Origin: Diphasiastrum complanatum
Lineage: Eukaryota; Streptophyta; Lycopodiopsida; Lycopodiales; Lycopodiaceae
Length of the DNA: 64,000 nucleotides
Assembly (NCBI GenBank): GCA_029204225.1
Contig: CM055092.1
Span: 45,204,087 to 45,268,086, forward strand
Direction: 5' to 3'
In this document: piece after piece, positions 24,401-36,300 of the stretch
How positions within the stretch are numbered: the first letter of the stretch is position 1
How the letters are laid out: every line of letters begins with the position of its first letter
Translations under genes and position numbers: made by a program
Notes under the pieces: generated by a model
What the model was told of the DNA's origin: nothing
Seen by the model: only the letters and a program-made list of their open reading frames with translations
Database searches by the model: none

Positions 24401-27269
24401 GCACCAAGAAGAAGGAAAACCGGAGACAACGGCTTGATTGAGTAGAGTGGCTAGGAGAGGTGATAGGAAATCCGCAGCATGGATTAAAAGCTCGGAATCA
24501 AGGTCATCAATATCCCTGGCTTTATTGGTGTTCATTTTCTTGATGGCATTGTGGACCATATCAGAAGTGAAGAAGGTAAACTCATGAGGTCTAGGGGAAT
24601 TGGAAATAGGTGTATCGGTATCGATGGTATATAAAGCAGTGGCATACTCAGTCCAAATGCGCAAGTCATCAAGGAGCGGAGGTGGAGCACAGGGAATGAA
24701 CTCACGCTAGAATGCCCTTGTGGAAGAACTATAGAGAAGACCAATAAGTCGTCGCTCTTCCAAACTATAATAAGCCCGTCTCTTACGACGAAGTAAGTGG
24801 GTAAAGAAATGACGAGTGGGTTGCAAGAGATGATGGGTATGTATGCGAGCACGTGTGACAAGGTGATGTTGGGAACGACACTCATCGTCATACCAAGGTG
24901 GGCGCACTGGTCTAGGATTGTTGTTCTTTTTGTTATGATGGGGTCTAGAAGGGAAGGAAGCAGCGGCAACCGTATGGAGTGCTATGGTAACGAAGGAAGC
25001 TTGCTCTTCAAGCAGGCTATGATGTGGGAAAATGTGGAGCAGTGGGGAGAGCGAGTGTTGATAGGTAGGTGCAAGTGAATGGTCAAAGATGTATTTGGAT
25101 GCACGAGATAAAGGTGGAGGTGAGAACTGTCAAGGCAAAGAAATAGTACCAAGACTAAAGGAAAGGAAGGAATGATCAGAAAGAGTGGTAGGAGAGATAC
25201 AAAAATCATGGATGAGTGAGATGGTTGCTGGTGATCCCATAAGGTAAGCAACAACACTATGGCCGCCACTGTGGGGATGGCAAGTATATCTGCTCGAGTC
25301 GGGCCAACAAGTTAAACCATTAAGAATGGCCAACTCATGAGGTTCACCTAATTGCAGCAAGTATTCTCCATAAGTGGTAATGGGGCCCAAAATGTCCTCA
25401 GAAATCCTAGTAACACACAAGTCATCTCCATCAAAGGCATGTATACGAAGCTGGTCCATAGAATCATAAAAATCAGTCTGCCGTGAAGCTGTCTCGGCAT
25501 TAAAGTCACCAGTGAGAAAAATGTAACCTCGCTCTGCATATCTGATAATATCTATAGAAAGATCAATGTAGGGTGAACCAATACTCTCTACAAAGGAAGA
25601 AGATACTGGAGGGAAATAACAAGCTGCAACAAAAATATCTCTGTCAGATTCAACGCTATACCCGTCAATGCGGAACCAAATGTACCGTGAATGTTCATCA
25701 TGGTTGATGAACTCAAAAATAGGATGCAGTGACTCTCTATATAGGCAAGCGACCCCACCAGAACCTCTGCCACTAGCACATATCATCTCCTGTCGATAGA
25801 CCGAGTCCCATCTGTATCCTGGAAAAGTCGGTAAACCTCTCCCTTGACTCTCATGAGTCTCCATGAAAAGTAATAAATCTCGCTCACCAATGAAGTCAAG
25901 CAGATCACCAACAATGGACGGTGAGTGTATGCCGTTACAATTCCAAACTCCAATCTGCAAGCGGCGTAGATGGGGCCCCAGTATGCTCCCAATACCAGGC
26001 ACCCCAATTCCCTATTTCTCAGCATCCTTGGACACATTGTCAATGTATCGGATTCGACCATCCCTGTAGATAACACGTCTGCCAGTCACTCTAGCTTCTT
26101 GGAAGGCCTTACGCCTTTCCTCAACCTGTATGTACGTAAGATCATCATCCACATATATTTGAGAACCACGTAGCTTGGCTTTACAGCGCAAAGCATCACG
26201 ACGGCTCTCCAAAGATGTTAAACAGATGATGAGGGTAGCATTATCTCGGGTTGTTCTCCATGCTGAATCTGAATCTCTATTGTGATGCCCAAGTGTACTT
26301 TCAAGGAAACCTTTTGCTTCTTCAAGAGCATTTTGAGTGTTTACGATGCCCCTTACTCAAATATTGTATGCTTTTTGCTCCCTAGATCTCTCTTCTGAAA
26401 GAGTAGCTGAAATAACTGAGGAAATAGGGGCACTTGGTGTGTTACCTTTTTTGATAATGGCTGCCCACGAAAGAGTTTCCTCTTTCTGCTTCTCAATTTT
26501 GTCTTCCAATTATTTAAGTTTGTGCGATGGTTTAGGTGTAGCAAGAAGAGGCCGAGATTTGAGTTCTTTTGTCAGAAGATCCATTTCTTGATACAGCTTG
26601 GCGTTGGCTTCTTTGAGAGCAGACATCTTTGTTTTAACCATGCGTAATTCTGTCTTCAAGCCCTGAAAGTCCTGTAATAGCATGCTCAGGCTAGAGGCAA
26701 GATAGGACTCCACTGCCTTTGCGGGAGTGTATGGCTTTTGGGAGTAGGAGATAAGAGGAGTTGGATTGACAGGCAATGAAGTAGAGGAGACAACAAATGA
26801 AGAAGAGGATGGGGAGATAGGGACTGAGGAAGATAAATCAGAAGGGGAAGAAGCGGGGCACGGGTAAGAAGAAAAGGAGGAGGGCTGCTCAGCAGGAGGG
26901 ACAGTGAAGGGGACAGGGACAGAGGGGGATACATCAGCGAGGGGGGCAGAATCAACGAGGAGGGGAGTATTTGGAACTGAGCCAACACGAGGGTCAGCGA
27001 GGGGGACAGGCAGATCAGGAGCGGAGTCAGCAGGGGGGGACAGCGAAGGGGGCAGGAGACAGGTCAACAGCAAAGACAGCAGGAGGCCCATTAGGCCGTG
27101 GAGGGCTGGCCTGTGCAGAGATGGAGCGAGGGTTGGCCTTCTTCCTTGAGGGCGCCATTTCCAGAGAGAGCGCTAGGTCAACTGCTATCAACAGCCAGGT
27201 CAGCGCTAGACAGCACTCCAGCTCAGCGGCAGGTCAGCAGCAATTAGGTGCCGTGCTCCAGCTCAGCGC

Positions 27270-27339
<70 letters not shown>

Positions 27340-30300
27340 TCATCAAACTCATTTAACAGAACATCGAATCTTTAGCTTTATGATACCCATTACTAGAAAT
27401 AGAGTCATTTCTTGTCACCTTTAAAAGCCATCAAGGATGAAGAATACTCCTCATGAAATGTCGTACGTGATGTAGCTCCACCATACTCATCGTCTTCCAT
27501 AAGGGGAAGAGGCTCTGAGCTACACACCATAGAATTGTTGGGAGCTCTGCAATTGAACCTTTCGACCGTTCTTGTGAAAACTGAGGGCATTATCTTGGTA
27601 ATTTGTTTGGAGAGGGGGCCCAAATTGTAAAGCCAATTTCTCCCTAGAACTAGGTCAGTATGGTCCAAGTGCATGATCTGGAAATTAATGTGATCCTGAT
27701 AACCCCAAATTTCCAGACCTAGACTGCTAACCATCGTTTCCCACACTTTCTTGTCCTGACCCTTATCCAAATAAACCATATACTCATGCGTACTAGGTGT
27801 TCCTGGTAGCTTCAGTTTCTTGACTAGGATTTAATTGATGAGATTATGGGTTGCCCCATCATCCATCATTACTTTGACTAACTAATTACCAATTTTCCCA
27901 TGCATATGTACTAGGTTGTGAGGGCCAAAACTAGAAGATCTCCCTAGCATTGCAGAGGTTAACTGGCAATGGTGCTCATGATCCACGTACAAAGCCCCTG
28001 ACTTTCTGATAGCCCTCTATGTTATTAAGCTTGAGGATAGACTCCCTATACTAAGAGATGTACTGGGTTAGGGACTTGTCCATGATCAACCTCTCCTAGG
28101 CTTCCTAAGCCCTATCAAGTTCGTTGGAAGGCAAGAACTCTCGTAGAAAAGCTTCCTTGAAAGCCTTCCATGACTGGGGTGTCTGTCTAGTCTCCCGGAG
28201 GTTCAGCCACCACTTGTAGGGCATGGGACCCAAGAACAGGTTGGTTTCTAGGTTCTTGCAACTGGTTAGGGGTTTGTGTTAGTGCAAAAATATTTTTCCA
28301 CTTGCTTAGAAAGGTTTGAAGTATACGTGTATTCCTATCTTTCTGTTCTCCATTAAAAGTTGATGGTTTAAAATCTTTGAAAATAATGAGGTTTGGTCTA
28401 CTATCTCCTAGGTTAGTGGGAACTGTGGGAGACATTGGCAACTGGGAGGTACTAGGAACTGAATCTGGAGTAGGGGTAACCGAAGAATCCTTAGCTAGAT
28501 TGGCAAACAAAATTTTAATATCACAAACGACTAATCTTGTCTAGTTTGCATGCTGGCTGAAGTTTGTTTTAGGTCTGCTACTTTGGTTTGTAATGTTTTG
28601 TATTGTTCTTTAGAGTCTAGACACGAACTCTTCAGTATTAAACATTTCATACTCCTCATCCATGTCCATTTCGCTCTTTCCTAAGTTTCCTCTCTGAAAA
28701 CAAATTGCTTCCTCTTCGAGCTTGTTTGTGTCAATGTTTCACTGAAACATGTTTCATTCAATGAAACTTCGTTTTTAAAAGTCCATTTCAAATGAACCGT
28801 TCAAAACGGATTTTAAAATTAGAGCCAGAAGAAAATAAAAAATAAAAAACTCCTAATGTGTGTGTGTGAAGATTTGGCATATAAAACTTTAGTTAAAACT
28901 TAGTAGGGAGTAGTAGAATTATGAATACCTTGTGCTGTATGTATCTCAATGTCTCATGGAGTCTTCAGTCATCTAAGTGTGTCGATTACCAATTGTTATA
29001 ATGTTATTGTATAGAGCTATAATCACTATCTAGACACTTGAACAACACGTGTTTTTCCTTCAACAAAAGGCTAGGAAATAACCAAGCAAAAAAAAGACCC
29101 TAAAAACGTTTCTCCGTTTCTTTCCTGACAGAGATGGTTTTTTCCCGTTTCAAATGTGTTTCAAACACGTTGCAAAAAGTCTTTTCGAAAAGGTCCACGA
29201 AACATTGGTCTATTGCTCTTCTTGGGGAAATTGAATTATCCACAGGAGTCGTCATTTGGGAGTTCGAATATAGAACAAAAACGTAAAGAAAAATTGAAAG
29301 GAGAAAGGTAAAAACTTAGCTTTAGATGAAGCCTAGTCGCCAAATAGATTTCTGAAGAAAGACTTGTCAGCTTCGTTAGAGCCGGTTGGGAGGTTCAAAT
29401 AAGCTGAGCACGCAAAAGCTCCAAGCGCCTCTTCTCCGTACCAAAGTTGAATACCGCATTCTCGACTTAACAGGTCCTCTGCCTGGAATAACTTCTCATC
29501 CTGCCAAGTAAATGGTGATTACCTTGCAGCAGTCAATGATTAGTTTCACTGAATATGCAAGTTGTCAAAAAGACATCCAATCTGCCGGCCGAAAGTACAA
29601 AGGTTTGGTTGAAAGCAACGCACCCAATTTCTGCCACAAAGATGCGCTGGGTCTGACTTAGCAATTGCACTTCAAACAACTGAAATTTTATACTAAAATC
29701 TGGAAGTACTCTCTATAAACAATTGGCTAGATAGTGGGCAAAAATGATCTGGAAAGGCAGCAAAGAATCTGCTCTTCTTGTGAGGCAACGGGGGCCCAAT
29801 CCTTGCAATATAGGTCGCCCTAAAGAAAACAATGTTATGGCTTGTGGTCAACTGCTAAACCTGCAGCAAAGAGCTCCCATTTTCACTCCTTAATGATGCT
29901 GAGAATTTGCCAACAGCTAGAGGGCTGGATTTCTGGTTGTGTGACTTATAAACTGATGAGAAAAAGAACGCCCATTTTACAAAAGTGCACTGGAAACCTC
30001 CCTAACAGTGCTCTGATATTGTTGAAAGAAATATAGCTACATGCACCACAAACAACTTTAGAACGAGATGAAGAAAATGCGCTGAATCAGTGGTCAGAAT
30101 TGTGCCCAATCAGTCTCTATCAGCGCTGGTTTTTTTTTGCTGAAAAGGCTGGTCAGAATAGCTTGTTCTGAGGACAATGATATGCGCTGGATGGGCCAGC
30201 AGAAATGTGCTCCAGAGAGCTGAAAAAGTGCGCTACCCCTCAAAAAATTGTGCAATCTTGCATTGCCAAAACCTCCCTGAATAAGTGGAATGCCAAAGGA

Positions 30301-33300
30301 ATGCATTGAAAACATAAGGGAACAGGGCGCTGAATTGCTAGAAAGGAGGGTGCCCAACTAGCTCAATCCTTTCACCTAAATTGCTTGATCCTGTTTGCAA
30401 TGAAACTGACACATTGTTGGCAAGGATGGCTATGGCTCTGATACCAGTGTTAAGAACAGCATAACCACAGGAAGGCAAAGCTAGTCTGTACCACCCAGCC
30501 AATGCAGTTTCCTATAGAATGCCCCTCCTAAGGTGGCAGTTCTAACTGACACTCATTGTTCATGCACGCATGAGTTACTGATGCATGAGGAGTCCCAGTC
30601 AGCATTGCATGACTCCTAACTGACATGCGTATATCTAGTTGGGCAATGCTGGCCCACATACCTACTGCATGGTATGTATGCATGCCTCTGAACCACACCA
30701 TCCTTTGCCCTACGATGGTTAGCTGCATCTAGGTTGTTAGGTTCGGTATGGTTACGGTCTCGTAACAGATGGGGTTTTGGGATTAACATTGCAAAGACAT
30801 AGGTTATGGCATCCCATACTCCCAGAGCTTTCATGCAATGACAGGATTTCATATTTGAAAGGACAGCCGCTAGAGGATAGTAGATAGGACATCTGAAGAG
30901 AAAGTGTTCCTTGAACTCCACCTCACCCAAGGAGCATACCAATAAATGTACCTTGGAGATTGTCATTGTACACTTACTTGGGTGTACTTTTTATGGTCCC
31001 TATATTTGGTATGAGGCCATCATCTGAGGGAAGATCATCTCATACCAAATATAGGGCCCGTAAAAAGTTCACCCAAGTAAGCGTAGCCCCAAACGGGTCT
31101 ATGCTTCAAAATAAGGCAATCCCTTGAGATCCCTGCCCACAAGCTGATGCACATATGAGTTGAAATTTTGTTGTCTTTCAGCTTTAGCTATTTGAGCCAT
31201 GTAGAGAGTTTTATTGAAGTTATAGTGCTTTAGTTACTTATCCAGCTCTTTTATATGTCTTGGTTATTTTAATTAACTATTGAATCTTAAACTGATTTCT
31301 ACACATGCTAGTTGTATTGGTATCAGATATAGCCTACTAAGTTGCACAAGCGGCCTAATAAGTTAAGCTGTCAATGCTCAATATTGGTTTCTGATACAAG
31401 TAGGCTGCATCAAGACAGTGCTCTGCCCAACGTCTACATGTTGTGTTTTGGCAGAATCCTGGACCGGATATACTTGTATGTGATGAAGCACATATGATAA
31501 AAAACAGTAAGACTGATGTCACTCAGGTGCTGAAACAAGTAAGGACTCAGCGGCGAATTGCTTTGACAGGGTCTCCACTGCAAAACAACTTGATGGAGTA
31601 CTATTGCGTATGTAAACTTTCTCTTACCAAGGATAGTGTGTATCATCTTTGTTGATATGAGCTTTAGGTTTTAGGCAGAGGGAGTTGTTTCAAGTTTCTT
31701 TAATTCCCTCTGAGTCTGTCCACCCATTATGCATTTGACTTTGACACCTTTACTATTAGACTGCAAAGGTACTCAACTCATTCTGGATATCACCAAATAT
31801 GCTCTAAAATTGTGATCCTTTCAGTTCTGGGATAAAGTTATGTTGGTCTTGTTAGATGATTGTTTTCTTTGTTTAGCATAAAGCTAATCATTGTTCTATT
31901 ATGGCAGATGGTTGATTTTGTAAGAGAAGGATTCTTAGGCCGTGCCAATGATTTCAGAAACAGGCAAGTATTTAATTGTAACATCAAAACTCTAGTGGGA
32001 GGTGGGTGTTAAATAAAGTTGTGAACATTAAATGCCCCTCAATTTGATGTTTACTGAAGTTCTCAGCAGATTTGGGGTTCATTTTGGAATTTAACACTTC
32101 ACATTGTCCACTATAGTTATTTATATACATGAGTCTGGAGTGTCCCAAATCTACCGATTCTCTTCTCCTACTATATGCCATAAAGTTTTCTTGACTCTTG
32201 ATAACGAGTTCAATGAAAGACTAATTCCATGGTGTGTGTACATTGAATGTATTAACTCTGAATTTATATTTGATCATGCATGAGATGTTTCACTATTCAT
32301 ATTTCAAGTTCTGCTACTCGATTTGTTAAGATATTGTTTTAAGATATCTGTAACTTGTTTTAAGATATTGTGTTAATTACATGCTTACAAGGACTCAGTG
32401 ATCTTATTTGATGACATGTAATTTTGTAGATAACTGTATCATGTATGCCTTACCTGGTGAACAGGTTCCAGAACCCCATAGAAAATGGTCAGCATGCTGA
32501 CTCAACTATACAAGATGTCAAGACCATGAAGCAAAGAGCACACGTTTTACATCAACAGCTGAAAGGTTTTGTCCAGCGCAAAGATACGACTGTTTTGAAA
32601 GACGAGCTTCCTTCAAAGTCAGTGTGGGTAATTTCTGTCAGGCTCTCAGAACTGCAAAGACGACTCTATACCAGATTTCTAGAGGCTCATGGATGCTTTA
32701 AGGCAGATGGAAAGATTCGAAGAAGTTTTCTGTTTTATGCGTATCACTCATTAGCAAAGGTAAAACTTCTCAGGTGGAATGTTGTTGAAAGATTTGCTGC
32801 TTAAAATTTTTTGGACAGGCAATATTTCATGAATTTTCAGTTTAATATAGCTATAATAGCATTCAAACTCATTTGAAACTTGTTTGTTTTCAAACAGAAA
32901 ATTTGGAGCCCCAGTGTCACGAAAGTGAAGCTGTTTCTCTTTCGTTTTCGTTTTCTTATTCGCGAACGATTTTGTGTCTTTGAATTTTCTTTTGCGCGGA
33001 AGCTTCACAGGATCCTAGACACCCGACTGCACATCACAGAATAGACTCTATTCTAGCAATCAAGACAAACGATGCAAGACAGGGAGATGCACGAAAATAG
33101 AGCAACTATATTATGAGTTTGATTTTTAGAGCGAGATCGTCAATGTCTCGCTCGTTGGCGGCCTGACGCTCTACTCTTTCGCTGTGTTTTGCTCGTTGGC
33201 AGACTTTCATGCACAACCCTTTTGTTTCTAGTATTTTTCTTTTCTGCTCTACTCGCTACGTCTCTCTCTGTCTCTTACAGATAATTCTGTCTATTCATAT

Positions 33301-36300
33301 TCTTCTTTATGATCCAGAAAGGATAGTTTATATCTCCACTGTGTGGAGTCTACATGATGGCTAAACGCAGAATCACAAGACTAGTTAAAGCTAATCAACT
33401 AATCAGTTACTCTCCGTCGTTGCCACTCGTTTCAGTTGGGCGTGAAGTCTACAACTCCAAGCCCGTTGAGCTGCCAGCTGGCAGCGCGAAAGATTCCCCT
33501 TTGTTTGTGTCGTTTCCTTCGTTTGCTTTCGCTCATTTCGTTTCTATCGTATCTTTTCGTTTGGCATCCCTTTGCGGTTTGCGGTCCTGGAGGTATGTTT
33601 ACGATTCACGAATGATTCGCAAATCATTCGTGCTTTGAGTCAAGGGACGTTGACTTTCGCGAATTGTTCTCGTTCGACCTTCGCTTCGTGTTCGTGTTGC
33701 GGCAAAGTTGCAGGAGTTCACCATTTCTGACACTTTCTTTTGAACCTTGCAGCTTTGCACGTTTAATCCAATTGCCTTTCTTTGCTTGGCAAAGAGTGGC
33801 TTGTCGAGTGGTTTCGTGAGCAGATCTGCAATCATGTCTTCTGATTTTATATACTGGACCTGGAGCTCTCCTTTCGAGATTAAATCTCGAATGTGATGGT
33901 ACTTCAGAGGTATGTGTTTTTTCTTTGAATGGAAGACAGGATCCTGGGACAGATAGATGGCACTCTGAGAGTCCATCATCATCGTGCTTGGCCCCTTCTT
34001 GTGGTATCCCGATTGCCTCCAGCATCATCTGCAACCACACTACCTCGTTCGCCACCTTTGAAGCTGCAACGTATTCAGCTTCGCAAGAGGATTGAGCCAC
34101 CAAGGTTTGCTTTTTGCATATCCAGCTGATTGCAGTTCTGCACGCTATGGTGCATCCTCCAATAATGGACTTGTTGTCATCTTTGCAGCTCGCCCAGCTT
34201 GCATCACTGTAGTGGTGCAGCTCGAATCCTTTTTCTTCGTTTTCAGCTCTGTACGTTAATCCCATATAATGGGTACCCTTCAGATACTATAGGATTCGTT
34301 TTGCCATTTGCCAATGTGTAAGGCCAGGATTGGAGGAGAATTGGTTGAAGGCGTAAACAGAGAAAGCTGGATCGGGTCTGGTACAAATTGTGAGGTACAT
34401 TAAACTACCGATTAAGTTTTAGTAGGGTATACCTGCCATCTTCTGTTCTTCCTCTTCCGTTTTTGGGCAATCCTGCTTCGTGAGCTTGGCTCCAGCTATC
34501 ATTGGTGTGGCTTTTTCTTTGCAATCCATCATGTGGTACTGCTTGAGCACCTTTCTGGCATATTCTGATTGACTCAAGTGCATTTCGTCCTTTGTTCGAT
34601 CTCTTCTGACCTCCAGCCCGAGGCACTTTGTTGCTTCTCTAAGATCTGTGATTTTGTAGCTTTCAGAAATCTGACTCTTTGTGTCTTTTATCAGCATCAA
34701 GGAATTTCCTATCATTAGGGAATCATCCACGAAGATAGTCAGTATGACAAAATCCTTTCCTACTCTTTTTATGTAGACATTGCAGTCTGGTTGTGTAGGA
34801 TTGAAGTCTAGAGACTTCAGAAGACCATTGAGCTTCTTATACCAAGCTCGTGATGCCTGTTTTAGACCATAGATGCATCTCTGCAACCGACAGACATATT
34901 GTCGATTGTCGGGGTCTTCAAAACCTTCAGGCTGCTTCATGAAGATTTCCTCCTCTAGATCTCCATGGAGAAAGGCTGTTTTCACATCAATCTGGTGAAT
35001 TTCCAGATTGTGTTGTGTGGCGTATGCAAGGAGTAGTTGTATGCTTGTCATCTTGACCATCGGCGAATATGTGTCGAAATAATCAACACCATATCTCTGC
35101 GTGTAGCCTTTCACGACAAGCCTTGCTTTGTAGCGGCCAATGGTGCCATCTGATTTCATCTTTTTCTTGTACACCCACTTGTAGTCGACTATTTTTCTGT
35201 TTTCTGGCAGTGGCTCTAATGTCCATGCCTCGTTTCACCTCATCGACTCGATCTCCGCTGACATTGTCTGCTTCCAGAATTCTCCCTCTGGACTCTGGAC
35301 AGCTTCTTGGTATGTTGCTGGCTCTTCAATGAAGCTGCAGTACTTGAACTGCGTGTCTTCGCTCCATTGAAGATTGTCAGTGTAGCTGTCTGGAGGTCTT
35401 CTTTGTCTTGTTGACCTTCTTCTTTCCTTTCGTGAAGAGAGCCTTCTCTTGATCAGTGCTTCCCTCTCCTTCGTCTCTCATCAGTCTCACATCAGCGACA
35501 AGACTGACTGCTTTGTCGAATGTCATATTTGGTAGACTCAGTATGAGCATTCTCAGCGGCTGATAGGACGTTGGTAGAGATTTCATAAAGTACATCAGCT
35601 GTTGTGGTGCTGGGACCTGGTGCTCCTGTCCTGATGCAGCGAGCTGAGCGAAGATCGTTTTGATCTTCTCAACGTGCTGATCCAACTGGTTGCCATCCCA
35701 TCGTATGGATTGCAACTGATTGTGAAGGTGCAAGACTGAAGCTGCAGTCCTCACTTCATACTTCTGTTTCAATCTTTCCCACGCTGCATGGCTGCTTTCG
35801 CAGTCTTCAATCTGCATGAGTAGATCTTCATTTATGGACGAAACGATGATTGCCATTGCGCGCTCATCTTTTCTGATCCATTCAGCTCTCCTCGAGTCTC
35901 CCTCTGGAGGCTGCACCTCTGAGAGTTCGGTCACCGACCAGATGCTTTCGCCCTTCAGAAGTGTTTTGATTTTGAATTTCCAGATTCTGTAATTTGCGCC
36001 ATCAAGACTGATGCTACTCTTGTCTGGATTGTTGTAGCCATATTGTGTTGTCTGAAAGAATCATTGCTGGGATATCAGTAGTGAAAACCTGTGAGCTCTG
36101 ATACCATGTCGCGAAAGCGAAGCTGTTTCTCTTTCGTTTTCGATTTCGTATTCGCGAACGATTTTGTGTTTTTGAATTTTCTTTTGCGCGAAAGCTTCAC
36201 AGGATCCTAGACACCCGACTGCACATCACAGAACAGACTCTATTCTAGCAACCAAGACAAACGACACAAGACAGGGAGATGCACGAAAATAGAGCAACTG

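Noticed and set aside
33354-33638. Repeated open frame also seen at 36537-36776
   Set aside because: Both are the same antisense reading of the copia LTR; duplicated because LTRs are duplicated.
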